From Pseudomonas putida (GTDB lineage: Bacteria > Pseudomonadota > Gammaproteobacteria > Pseudomonadales > Pseudomonadaceae), in the NCBI RefSeq assembly GCF_022627325.1, contig NZ_JAETZZ010000001.1:186001-250000 (forward strand): 64,000 bases of DNA. The letters run 5' to 3'. The position numbers and the translations under genes were made by a program. Positions 1 to 8,399 of this stretch are shown one piece after another. Every line of letters begins with the position of its first letter. The first letter of the stretch is position 1. The notes beneath the pieces were generated by a model. It was not told where the DNA came from, did no database searches, and was given only the letters and a program-made list of their open reading frames with translations.

Positions 1-1072
1 ACAACCGGCTGGCGCGCAAATAGCGTTGAGCGGGCCGCTCGAACCACCGGTGGCAGGCCAGGCTCATGGGTATCAGCAAAGCGAAGAACAGCAGCATCAT
101 CCACGGCTGATAGAAAATTTCGCGGGAGTAACCCAGACTGTCGAACGTAAGGGCAAAGGCTATTTGCAGCGGGAAATGCAGTAGATAGGACGCATAGCTG
201 ATATCACCCACCCACCCAGTGCTGCGCAACAATCCTGGCCAGTGCAGGCCAGCGGCGGCCAGCATGGCCAAGGTGGCAGGCAAGCAGAGGCACATGACTA
301 GGTAAGTGTTCACCGATTTGGCGAGCAGTAGCAACGCCCAAGCTCCCAGTGCCACGCTGGTACACACCAACAGTGCGACGCCGCTACCGGCCCAACGCCG
401 CAATTGCCAAAGCATAGCGTAGGCGATGCCACCGATATAGAAGCACAATAAACCACTACCAATCTTGTAGCTGCCGGGGTAGAGCAGCAGGCCCAAAGTA
501 CAGGCCGCAGCGGCCAGCAACCAGCGCCAACGGCCCGCCAGGCAGATGGCGAAGAATGACGCATATAGCAGTACTTCTACCGAGACCGACCAGATCGGCG
601 CATTGAACGACCAGCCCTTCTCCAAGCCCCATGCTGGCGCAAGCAGCAAGTTGAGCAGGGCGTGATAGCTGTCGTTGAAGGGGTAGACAAAATAGCTGGC
701 GTGGCTAGCCCAATAGGCCCACTGAAGCGCCGCCACCCCGGCAAACGTAAGCAAATGCAGCGGGTAGAGCCGGCTGAAGCGATCCACAGCGAAACTGCGC
801 AGCGACACTTTACCCGTCGCGATGCCCTGGGCGAACAGCCAGAAGAACACAAACCCCGAGATCGAGAAAAATAGCTGCACGGCCAGGCCGCCATATTGAT
901 AAAGCGGTGTCAGTGCCGCGAAAAAAGGCTGGCGTGTGCCCTCGAAGCCCGCCGGGCTGTCGCCGACGTAGAAGAAATGTTGCCAATGCCAGAACACGAC
1001 ACAAAGCGCGGCGATACCTCTTAAGGTATCCAGAGTATAAAGTCGAACGGCTGGGGGCAAGGAAGCATGCAT
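1..1072 (-). CDS. Membrane acyltransferase, acyltransferase-3 (OafA-like) family, C-terminus outside window
   Basis: An open frame runs leftward from ATG at 1072 to the window edge without a stop, giving 357 visible residues. The N-terminus reads LDTLRGIAALCVVFWHW, the R-G-x(n)-H signature of the acyltransferase-3 family, and is followed by many hydrophobic segments and charged loops such as AVDRFSRLYPLHLLTF. Known members are inner-membrane proteins that move acetyl or other acyl groups onto O-antigen, exopolysaccharide or peptidoglycan sugars. Next to rmlBDAC and glycosyltransferases, a role in O-acetylating a surface glycan is a reasonable inference; the acceptor cannot be read from sequence. 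It is divergent from the KdsD-like gene. The stop codon lies beyond the left end, so the true length is unknown. Confidence 0.85.
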   Translation of the reverse strand, partial: MHASLPPAVRLYTLDTLRGIAALCVVFWHWQHFFYVGDSPAGFEGTRQPFFAALTPLYQYGGLAVQLFFSISGFVFFWLFAQGIATGKVSLRSFAVDRFSRLYPLHLLTFAGVAALQWAYWASHASYFVYPFNDSYHALLNLLLAPAWGLEKGWSFNAPIWSVSVEVLLYASFFAICLAGRWRWLLAAAACTLGLLLYPGSYKIGSGLLCFYIGGIAYAMLWQLRRWAGSGVALLVCTSVALGAWALLLLAKSVNTYLVMCLCLPATLAMLAAAGLHWPGLLRSTGWVGDISYASYLLHFPLQIAFALTFDSLGYSREIFYQPWMMLLFFALLIPMSLACHRWFERPAQRYLRASRL

Positions 1073-1326
1073 TTGCGGAATCACAGGCGGGCAAAAAAGA
1101 ATGCTGTCACTGCCAGCGGGAGGCTGTCAATCTGGGGGCAAGAATCAGGACCTCGCCCATTGAGTTTTGCATGGTACACCAAGCCCCCGCCCTGTGAGAG
1201 TAGTTCTGGTGTTCACTGATCCAGACAGCGTTCTGATAAGCAATGTTCAAACGCCAGCGCTTTGCATCGCGAGGAGAAAACCTTACCATTGTCACTTCGG
1301 ATCAACCCTATCCTTCATGGAAGAAT

Positions 1327-2259
1327 ATGAATCACCTCTCCATTGCTAAAGAAGCACTGCTTGCACAAGCTAAAGCTGTAGAGACATTAGCTGAGCGACT
1401 GAATGAAAGTTTTCAACGCGCCGTCGAACTGCTGCTCTCTTGCAAGGGTAGAGCCGTTGTATGCGGGATGGGTAAGTCAGGGCTTATCGGCCAAAAAATG
1501 GTCGCTACTTTTGCTTCGACAGGCACGCCCAGTTTTTTTCTTCACCCGGCTGAGGCGTTCCACGGCGACCTAGGTATGCTGAAGCCAGTCGATGTGCTGA
1601 TACTCATTAGCTACAGCGGTGAGACCGAAGAGCTAATCAAGCTGATCCCCAGCCTAAAGTCATTTGGTAATAAATTAATTTCAATAACTGGCAATGGAAA
1701 TTCCACACTTGCCAAACATTCGGATATTTGGCTGGATATTTCCGTGGAGCGCGAGGTGTGTCCGAACAACTTGGCGCCTACCACCTCCACGCTAGCGACC
1801 ATGGCCATGGGCGACGCACTTGCTGTTGCGTTGATTGAAGCTATCCAGTTCAAGCCTATGGATTTTGCTCGTTACCACCCGGGCGGCAGCCTCGGTCGTA
1901 AATTGCTAACTCGCGTAAAAGATGTTATGCACTCTCCAGCCCCAATTGTGGGGCGGGAAACGAGTTTTCATGATTGTCTGCTGGCAATGACGCAAAGCAG
2001 GCTAGGCCTTGCGATTGTGATGGAAGAGCAGCGGTTGGTTGGTATCGTGACGGATGGCGACCTCCGCCGTGCACTGCTTGAGAACGAACGGATTGTTCGG
2101 GAAAAAGTTGCGCAATTCATGACCGCTAAACCGCATACCATAATGGAAGATGCGCAGTTGTCCGAGGCGGAGCTATACATGCGCGAAAATAAAATTAGAG
2201 CACTCGCGGTTACGAATACTCAGGGTGGCGTGGTAGGGATTGTTGAAATTTTCGATTGA
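1327..2259 (+). CDS. kdsD: D-arabinose-5-phosphate isomerase-like protein (KdsD/KpsF family, SIS plus two CBS domains)
   Basis: KdsD/KpsF enzymes interconvert ribulose 5-phosphate and arabinose 5-phosphate, the first step to Kdo. The 310-residue protein has an N-terminal SIS domain (CGMGKSGLIGQK, later SYSGETEEL and NLAPTTSTLATMAMGDALA) and a C-terminal CBS pair with GIVTDGDLRRAL, close to the usual length of about 320-330. The frame is open further up to an ATG at 1243, but family proteins start near MNHLSIAKEAL, so ATG 1327 with ggaag just upstream is preferred; 1243 remains possible. It is AT-richer than typical housekeeping genes here and lies apart from the lpt genes where the main kdsD of Pseudomonas usually sits, so it is probably a surface-polysaccharide paralogue. 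A kdsA copy lies at 37585-38427. Confidence 0.85.
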   Translation: MNHLSIAKEALLAQAKAVETLAERLNESFQRAVELLLSCKGRAVVCGMGKSGLIGQKMVATFASTGTPSFFLHPAEAFHGDLGMLKPVDVLILISYSGETEELIKLIPSLKSFGNKLISITGNGNSTLAKHSDIWLDISVEREVCPNNLAPTTSTLATMAMGDALAVALIEAIQFKPMDFARYHPGGSLGRKLLTRVKDVMHSPAPIVGRETSFHDCLLAMTQSRLGLAIVMEEQRLVGIVTDGDLRRALLENERIVREKVAQFMTAKPHTIMEDAQLSEAELYMRENKIRALAVTNTQGGVVGIVEIFD

Positions 2260-2344
2260 TCATGTCTTCAGGAAAGACGCCTGCTGAATGAATTCAGTGC
2301 TTTTGATAGCGACTTAGCTCAAGCGCTTATCACACAGGCGCAGA

Positions 2345-2367
2345 GGCTCTACGAAGTCCGTAGAGCC
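2345..2367. terminator. Hairpin between convergent kdsD-like gene and rfbC
   Basis: A perfect 9-bp stem, ggctctacg and cgtagagcc, encloses a 5-nt loop and is followed on the plus strand by cccagcctttt. It lies between two convergent genes and probably ends the plus-strand transcript; the T tract is weak and the minus strand has none. Confidence 0.6.
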
Positions 2368-2379
2368 CCCAGCCTTTTA

Positions 2380-2928
2380 TCAATCGAATAAGTCCGAGTC
2401 GCTTAATGCCAAACCAAGTTGGTCTTTTCCAGATAGGCTAGGCACAAAGTCGATTGGCCACTCGATACCGATTTCTGGATCATTCCAAGCAAGGCAGCGC
2501 TCGCTGCTAGGTGAGTAGAAATCGGTCGTTTTGTAGAGAAACTCGGCTGTATCGCTCAAAGTCACGAAGCCGTGGGCAAAGCCTGGCGGAATCCACAGCT
2601 GGTTCTTGTTCTCGGCGGAAAGCACCGCACCAACCCACTGGCCAAAAGTAGGGGAGGAGCGGCGGATATCCACCGCCACGTCGAACACTTCACCTTGTAC
2701 TACACGCACCAATTTGCCTTGGGCATGTGGCGGCAGCTGGTAGTGAAGGCCGCGTAGCACGCCTTTCACAGAGCGGGAGTGGTTGTCCTGAACGAAGTCT
2801 GGTTGCAGGCCGGTGACTTCCTTGAAGACATTGGCGTTGAAGCTTTCGAAGAAAAAGCCACGCTCGTCACCGAAGACCTTGGGAGTGAACAGAAAGACAT
2901 CCGGGATGGCCAAAGGAATAGCGTGCAT
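2380..2928 (-). CDS. rfbC: dTDP-4-dehydrorhamnose 3,5-epimerase
   Basis: RmlC/RfbC epimerises dTDP-4-dehydro-6-deoxyglucose at C3 and C5, the third step to dTDP-L-rhamnose. The 182-residue protein has the cupin-fold family signature: GDERGFFFESF near residue 20, the catalytic His62 in LRGLHYQ, and WIPPGFAHGF. Length is normal for the family. It is the last gene of the minus-strand order rfbB-rfbD-rfbA-rfbC; its start overlaps the rfbA stop by one base (TGATG), implying translational coupling. The operon supplies L-rhamnose for LPS core, O-antigen or the glycosyltransferases encoded just downstream of 6 kb. Confidence 0.96.
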   Translation of the reverse strand: MHAIPLAIPDVFLFTPKVFGDERGFFFESFNANVFKEVTGLQPDFVQDNHSRSVKGVLRGLHYQLPPHAQGKLVRVVQGEVFDVAVDIRRSSPTFGQWVGAVLSAENKNQLWIPPGFAHGFVTLSDTAEFLYKTTDFYSPSSERCLAWNDPEIGIEWPIDFVPSLSGKDQLGLALSDSDLFD

Positions 2929-3818
2929 CAGAAGACCTTTTCTTTAAGCAAGTTTTTAAGGTATTGACCATAACCGTTTTTGAGCAATGGCTGAGCAAGG
3001 CGTTCGAGTTGTTCGGCGTTGATCCAGCCGGCCCGGTAGCAAATCTCCTCAGGGCAGGCGACCTTCAGCCCTTGGCGGCGCTCCATGGTTGCAATGTACT
3101 GGCTGGCATCGAGCAGGCTGTCGTGAGTGCCGGTATCGAGCCATGCATAGCCGCGTCCCATGATCTCGACCTGCAGTTGACCTTGTTGCAGATAGAGATT
3201 GTTGAGATCGGTGATCTCTAGTTCTCCACGCGCCGACGGTTTAAGCCCGCGTGCCAGATCGACGACCTGTTTGTCATAGAAGTACAAGCCGGTGACCGCG
3301 TAGCTCGACTTCGGCACCTTGGGTTTTTCTTCAAGCGAAAGCACACGTCCGCTGTCATCGAACTCGGCAACCCCATAACGCTCTGGGTCTTGAACGTGAT
3401 ACGCGAAAACCGATGCCCCCCTTTCACGCTCGCCGGCACTTAGCAGCAGCGATTGGAAGTCGTGGCCGTAGAAAATATTGTCGCCAAGCACCAGTGCTGA
3501 TGGGTTGTTACCGATGAAATCCGCGCCAATGGTGAAGGCTTGCGCCAAACCGTCCGGGCTTGGCTGCACAGCGTACGAAAGATTGATGCCCCACTGACTG
3601 CCGCTACCCAGCAGCTGTTCGAAGCGCGGGGTATCTTGGGGGGTCGATATGATGAGGATGTCGCGAATACCCGCAAGCAGCAGCGTGCTCAGCGGGTAGT
3701 AGATCATCGGCTTGTCATAAACGGGTAAGAGTTGCTTGGAAACGGACAGCGTCGCTGGATGCAGACGCGTCCCAGAACCACCAGCCAGAATGATCCCTTT
3801 ACGATTGGTCGTGTTCAT
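2928..3818 (-). CDS. rfbA: Glucose-1-phosphate thymidylyltransferase
   Basis: RmlA/RfbA joins dTTP and glucose 1-phosphate to make dTDP-glucose, the committed step to dTDP-rhamnose, and in known members is feedback-inhibited by dTDP-rhamnose. The 296 residues begin with the nucleotidyltransferase motif [13 protein letters not shown] (residues 11-23), with the metal-binding VLGDN near residue 110 and [11 protein letters not shown] near residue 160, as in the short, allosteric RmlA class. Its ATG overlaps the rfbD stop by 4 nt and its own stop overlaps the rfbC start, so the operon is tightly coupled. Confidence 0.97.
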   Translation of the reverse strand: MNTTNRKGIILAGGSGTRLHPATLSVSKQLLPVYDKPMIYYPLSTLLLAGIRDILIISTPQDTPRFEQLLGSGSQWGINLSYAVQPSPDGLAQAFTIGADFIGNNPSALVLGDNIFYGHDFQSLLLSAGERERGASVFAYHVQDPERYGVAEFDDSGRVLSLEEKPKVPKSSYAVTGLYFYDKQVVDLARGLKPSARGELEITDLNNLYLQQGQLQVEIMGRGYAWLDTGTHDSLLDASQYIATMERRQGLKVACPEEICYRAGWINAEQLERLAQPLLKNGYGQYLKNLLKEKVF

Positions 3819-4720
3819 TTGTTAAGAGCTTCCATAAGCATACGGGTGACACCACTTTGCCAATCCGGCAAGTGCAGAGAGAAAGAGTTCCGAAGTTTCG
3901 CAGTCGACAGCCGAGAGTTCAACGGGCGCTTCGCCGGAGTGGGGTACTCGGTTGTAGCAATCGGGTTGATTGCTTCAACGGCAAGCGTTTCACCTTGGTC
4001 GCGGGCAAATGCGATCACATCGCAGGCATAAGCGTGCCAGGTTGTCTCGCCGGCTGGTGCCAGGTGGTAGATGCCAGCCAGTTCGGGCTTGTGCAGTGCT
4101 TGCTGTAATGCGGCTACCGCAACGTCGGCCAGCAAGTCTGCACCGGTCGGTACGCCAACCTGATCAGCGATCACGTTGAGGGTTGCCCGGTCCTTCGCAA
4201 GGCGGAGCATGGTTTTAGCGAAGTTGTTGCCGCGGGCGGCGTACACCCAGCTTGCACGGAAGATGAGGTGCTTGCAGCCTGATGCCTGGATCAACTGTTC
4301 GCCTTCGAGCTTGGTTGCACCGTAGTAGTTGACCGGCGCAACAGGGTCGGTTTCCTTCCAAGGGGCCGAGCCACTGCCGTCGAAGACGTAGTCGGTGGAG
4401 TAGTGCACCAGCCAGGCGTCGAGACGCTTGGCCTCTTCTGCCATTACCTGGCTCGCCAAGGCGTTGACCGTGTGAGCAAGCTCGCGCTCGCTTTCGGCTT
4501 TATCGACGGCCGTGTAAGCGGCTGCATTGACGATTACCTGGGGTGCCACACTGCGGATGGTGGCGCGCAAGCCTTCAAGATCCGACAAATCGCCTGCCAA
4601 TTCACCGTAGGGGGTAGACGCCCGATGTCGATCGAGGGCTACCACTTCGCCCAACACGCTGAGCGCCCGCTGCAGTTCCCAGCCGACCTGGCCGTTTTTA
4701 CCCAGCAGCAGAATCGTCAT
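3815..4720 (-). CDS. rfbD: dTDP-4-dehydrorhamnose reductase
   Basis: RmlD/RfbD reduces dTDP-4-dehydro-L-rhamnose with NAD(P)H, the final step to dTDP-L-rhamnose. The 301-residue extended SDR has the dinucleotide motif GKNGQVG (residues 7-13), the family sequence STDYVFDG, and the catalytic Tyr-Lys pair in [10 protein letters not shown]. It overlaps rfbB and rfbA by 4 nt on each side, so it is the second gene of the rfbBDAC operon. No unusual feature is seen. Confidence 0.96.
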   Translation of the reverse strand: MTILLLGKNGQVGWELQRALSVLGEVVALDRHRASTPYGELAGDLSDLEGLRATIRSVAPQVIVNAAAYTAVDKAESERELAHTVNALASQVMAEEAKRLDAWLVHYSTDYVFDGSGSAPWKETDPVAPVNYYGATKLEGEQLIQASGCKHLIFRASWVYAARGNNFAKTMLRLAKDRATLNVIADQVGVPTGADLLADVAVAALQQALHKPELAGIYHLAPAGETTWHAYACDVIAFARDQGETLAVEAINPIATTEYPTPAKRPLNSRLSTAKLRNSFSLHLPDWQSGVTRMLMEALNK

Positions 4721-5793
4721 GCCTTACCCGCACGTGCGTTGTAATTTGTGTCGATCCATTGCTGGTAGCTGCCGCTTTTTACGTGAGCGACCCACTCTGG
4801 GTTGTCCAAGTACCACTGCACCGTCTTGCGGATGCCCGACTCGAAGGTTTCTTCAGGCACCCAGCCCAGTTCACGCTGGATCTTGCTGGCGTCGATGGCA
4901 TACCGCAGGTCATGGCCCGGGCGGTCTTGCACGTAGGTCAGCAGTTCGACGTGCGGGCGGAATGCCGACTCAGGGCGCAGTTCGTCAAGCAGTGCACAAA
5001 CGGTACGCACCACTTCGATGTTCTGCTTCTCGTTATGGCCGCCGATGTTGTAGGTCTGGCCTACTTCACCTTCGGTAACTACCTTGTACAGCGCCCGGGC
5101 GTGGTCTTCGACGTACAGCCAGTCACGGATCTGGTCGCCTTTGCCGTAGATAGGCAGCGGCTTGCCTTCCAGTGCGTTGAGGATGACCAGCGGGATCAAC
5201 TTCTCGGGGAAGTGGTACGGGCCATAGTTGTTCGAGCAATTGGTAACCAAGGTCGGCAGGCCGTAGGTACGGGCCCAGGCGCGGACCAAATGGTCGGAAC
5301 TGGCCTTGCTGGCTGAGTAGGGCGAGCTTGGCTGGTACGGTGTGGTCTCGGTGAACAAGTCTTCCGGGCCTTCAAGGTCTCCGTACACTTCGTCAGTGGA
5401 AATGTGGTGGAACCGGAATGCCGCCTTGCGCGTTTCATCCAAGGAATTCCAGTACCCACGCGCTGCTTCCAGCAGGTTGTATGTGCCGATGATGTTGGTC
5501 TGGATGAATTCGGACGGGCCGCTGATCGAGCGGTCGACGTGGGATTCTGCGGCCAGGTGCATCACAGCGTCAGGCTGGTGCTCGCGGAACACCCGGTCGA
5601 GTTCGCCGCGGTCGCAGATATCGACGCGCTCGAATGCATAGCGCGTGTCTTGGTCGACCGACTGGAGCGACTCCAGGTTGCCGGCATAGGTCAGCTTGTC
5701 GACGTTGATGACCGAGTCATCAGTGTTCGAGATGATGTGACGTACAACTGCCGAGCCAATGAACCCGGCACCACCGGTTACTAAGATCTTCAC
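4717..5793 (-). CDS. rfbB: dTDP-glucose 4,6-dehydratase
   Basis: RmlB/RfbB converts dTDP-glucose to dTDP-4-dehydro-6-deoxyglucose using bound NAD+. The 358 residues carry [12 protein letters not shown] at the N-terminus, the active-site STDEVYGDL (Thr/Asp/Glu) and [10 protein letters not shown] with the catalytic Tyr-Lys, all typical of the family. It is the first gene of the minus-strand rfbBDAC operon, so the promoter should lie in 5794-6172, which is AT-rich. A TTGACA-like hexamer on the minus strand (5922-5917) is a possible -35 but no convincing -10 is seen at the usual spacing. Confidence 0.97.
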   Translation of the reverse strand: MKILVTGGAGFIGSAVVRHIISNTDDSVINVDKLTYAGNLESLQSVDQDTRYAFERVDICDRGELDRVFREHQPDAVMHLAAESHVDRSISGPSEFIQTNIIGTYNLLEAARGYWNSLDETRKAAFRFHHISTDEVYGDLEGPEDLFTETTPYQPSSPYSASKASSDHLVRAWARTYGLPTLVTNCSNNYGPYHFPEKLIPLVILNALEGKPLPIYGKGDQIRDWLYVEDHARALYKVVTEGEVGQTYNIGGHNEKQNIEVVRTVCALLDELRPESAFRPHVELLTYVQDRPGHDLRYAIDASKIQRELGWVPEETFESGIRKTVQWYLDNPEWVAHVKSGSYQQWIDTNYNARAGKA

Positions 5794-6172
5794 GAGAGTT
5801 TTCTACCTTGAGGTTCTGACAGAGTCTACAAGCTTTGTCTGAGTCAATGCTTAAAAGCCGTCATACAAGACGCGTTTTCTAAGTGTACTCGATAGACTCC
5901 TGTATTCGATAAGTTCTGTCAATTATTGATATTTTTTTGTGCGCTCTGGTCAGTGCGGCTATTTGAGAGGGCACTGAGAATTACAGCCGTGAGCGATGAG
6001 CTTGAGTCTGTATGGCCCCGGCTTGAAAAGCAGATACACGCGAATGAGGAATAATTCAAACCGTTCATAGCTATTTTTACCTCGTTATTTTCTGGGGTAA
6101 AGGCTTATTTAGTGATCCCAACGCTGGCTTGAAGCTGCCACCAGAACGGATGCTGGCTGTGAAATAAGTACC
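5794..6172. other. AT-rich intergenic region upstream of rfbB
   Basis: This 379-bp gap holds no credible gene. It should contain the rfbBDAC promoter (minus strand) and the 3' end of the transcript from 6173-8332. I see no strong hairpin-plus-T terminator and no JUMPstart/ops element. Its base composition matches the AT-rich genes to its right. Confidence 0.6.
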
Positions 6173-8332
6173 CTAAATTATATCAAACACTTTCGTTAAA
6201 CCTGTTATGGTCGGATACCCAAAGGGACCAAGCTCAATGTCCGAGTCAGAAATATCAATGGTATGCGACGTACGGGTTGCTGAGTAGTTTTTGTTGTGTA
6301 GAGACTGAGGAGTTTCTCTTCTGTTGATGATGGTCTGCGCACAACTAGCTTCCCAGACAATATGACTCGCAGCGCCATGGCTCCAGTCTACTAATTGCTC
6401 CAGCGCGAGCGGAATTGTGGGCTGTTTACCATCATCGGAGATAAAAACCTTGAAGTGTGAGTGATGTGAGATTGCTGCAACATTGACACTTTGGGCGTGG
6501 CCGATTTGAGGGTTGATACTAACTATTTTGATGCCGATTTTTTCAATCTTCTCTAGGCCTGATGGGCCTAAATAGCGAAGTAGAGTATCAAGCCACACAC
6601 TCTGGCCAAAAATTAGTATTGGAGTATTTTTGCGTCTGACCAGCTGGGCGGCAGAGTCGAAGATTATACGCTCTACGTCGCGAACTGCTTTGTTGAAGGA
6701 AGTGCGGGCGTCAGTATTATAGTAAAAACAATTGGTGATCATGAGGTAACCAATGTGCGATGGATGCGAGCTAGGATCGATAAATAGTCGCATTGCTTCA
6801 TGCATTGGTAGTTTCAGTAGCGGTGAGAGGTCGATAAGTTTCGCAGTGGATACATTTGCTTGAATATCAGCCAAATTCCAGTGCGGATGATTGTAGGCTT
6901 TAGCTTTGATATGTCGTCCGGCTAAGCGGTCCTGTACCTGCCTGCAAAAAAGGTCCCAAAAAATAAAATGTATTTTATTGTTGAATGTTTTGTCCCAAGC
7001 AGATATGGCTGCGAGGCTTCGCTTTAGCATGAATTCATCGTTCTCTGGTTTAATGGCTTTTGCATTAATTCCAGAGTGGTTGGGCAAGAAAAGGGGTAAA
7101 GAGTCCCTTGCAGGATGAAGCGATATTTCGTTGCCGAACCGGAAGTCCCCGACCATAAGCAATATTTTGGTATCGTCGGAGCACGCTTTCTTTGTTGATT
7201 CTAGTAGTCGCTGGGACCAGACCGGTGCGCCCCCGAAGCCAATCAGGTCACTTTCCTGAGGAGGCCTTGTCAAAAGCCCGTTCTTGACATGCTGACCCCA
7301 CCTGACCATATGTGATGGTCCGACGATTTTCTTGGCTTGTGCAGTATCATTAAAGAGATAGTTGAGGAACTTTTTAGATGATATAGCGCTGGGTGAGGTT
7401 ATCGTTCTGAAGGCGTTTAGGAAGAGAGGGGACGGCCTCGAAACGGCATTATGGGTGTATGAGTAGAGTTGAAAGGCTGGTGCGTTTATATCTGACGCCA
7501 CATTTGCCAGGTAACGTTCGGCGTTGCCCGTCAGAACTATGTCGGGACGTATCAGTTCGACCATTTCTGCATGGTAGTAAGGCGTACGCAGAAATACAAC
7601 TTGCTGAAAGATTTTGGAAAGGTGTGGCAGCATCAGTCGGAAAAATGAGTCGCCAAATATTAGAATTTTCTTGTCGGTTGTGGCTTCGGGGCTGAAATAA
7701 ATATCAATTTGACCATTATTGGATGTGCCATTGCTGTTGAATTTAGTGTGGTTCCAATGGGGGTTGATTCTAATGGACTCTTGGTAGAGCGGGGGTGAAA
7801 ATTTATTTCCGAGGTCGCCGGTTGTCTTTGTCTTTAGATTGATGCACTCCTGGATTTCTCGTAGTGCAACAGGTGCGGCTAAGCCAATGATGTCTAAGAT
7901 TCGCGCAAGCACAACGAGGGTGCCAGAGTCTGATAGGTGAGTGTCAAGCTTGTCGTATGACAAGCGACCGAGCGTTTCATTCAGAAAATCCGCAGGATAA
8001 AGAACGAGGCCTTGAAGGCCGTCTTTTCTCAAGAACTCTACATACTTGTCGCCTAGCCTGGACATCGTTTCTATTGGGAATTCTGATGCTAATACTGACT
8101 GCTTGTCCGGGAAAATGACATGCAGGTATTTGCATTTTGCCAAGCTAGAGATATATGCGCGCCGGGAGATGTTGAGTTTGAAGTTTTCAAAGGACTCGAT
8201 CGTCGGAGTGGTCTTTTCAGTTATATAGTCTAGTACTGTGTGATTGCCTCCGATCAAATAAGCTAATCCACAGGTGGTTAGCAATACATCATTGTGGATT
8301 AGATATTTCTCGGTCTGTGATGTGGATGCCAT
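6173..8332 (-). CDS. Two-module SGNH-like protein with AlgX/AlgJ-type N-terminal domain
   Basis: The first module of this 719-residue protein (about residues 1-290) resembles the AlgX/AlgJ SGNH domain used in polysaccharide O-acetylation: D130-x-H132 in DTHLSD and Ser229 in FGDSF form a triad at nearly the spacing I know for AlgX. The second module has GPSHMVRWG (338), VGDFRFGNE (395) and DPSSHPSHIGY (519-529), which look like SGNH blocks including a D-x-x-H, but this assignment is tentative. No signal peptide or membrane segment is evident, so it may act in the cytoplasm, unlike AlgX. It is AT-richer than the flanking operons and leads into a glycosyltransferase cluster, so acyl transfer to or from a surface glycan is the likely theme. 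Substrate unknown. Confidence 0.75.
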   Translation of the reverse strand: MASTSQTEKYLIHNDVLLTTCGLAYLIGGNHTVLDYITEKTTPTIESFENFKLNISRRAYISSLAKCKYLHVIFPDKQSVLASEFPIETMSRLGDKYVEFLRKDGLQGLVLYPADFLNETLGRLSYDKLDTHLSDSGTLVVLARILDIIGLAAPVALREIQECINLKTKTTGDLGNKFSPPLYQESIRINPHWNHTKFNSNGTSNNGQIDIYFSPEATTDKKILIFGDSFFRLMLPHLSKIFQQVVFLRTPYYHAEMVELIRPDIVLTGNAERYLANVASDINAPAFQLYSYTHNAVSRPSPLFLNAFRTITSPSAISSKKFLNYLFNDTAQAKKIVGPSHMVRWGQHVKNGLLTRPPQESDLIGFGGAPVWSQRLLESTKKACSDDTKILLMVGDFRFGNEISLHPARDSLPLFLPNHSGINAKAIKPENDEFMLKRSLAAISAWDKTFNNKIHFIFWDLFCRQVQDRLAGRHIKAKAYNHPHWNLADIQANVSTAKLIDLSPLLKLPMHEAMRLFIDPSSHPSHIGYLMITNCFYYNTDARTSFNKAVRDVERIIFDSAAQLVRRKNTPILIFGQSVWLDTLLRYLGPSGLEKIEKIGIKIVSINPQIGHAQSVNVAAISHHSHFKVFISDDGKQPTIPLALEQLVDWSHGAASHIVWEASCAQTIINRRETPQSLHNKNYSATRTSHTIDISDSDIELGPFGYPTITGLTKVFDII

Positions 8333-8356
8333 TTTGACGTCTCGCTAAAGCACTCG

Positions 8357-8388
8357 TCCCGTTGCCTGAGCGCTACAGGGCAACGGGA
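8357..8388. repeat. Intergenic hairpin between 8400-10211 and 6173-8332 genes
   Basis: A 10-bp perfect stem, tcccgttgcc and ggcaacggga, with a 12-nt loop fills the 67-bp gap between two minus-strand genes. There is no T tract, so it is more likely an mRNA-processing or attenuating hairpin than a full terminator. Confidence 0.5.
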
Positions 8389-8399
8389 TATCTGATCGA

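Noticed and set aside
5794..6172. JUMPstart/ops element before the rhamnose operon
   Set aside because: No ggcggtag core on either strand.
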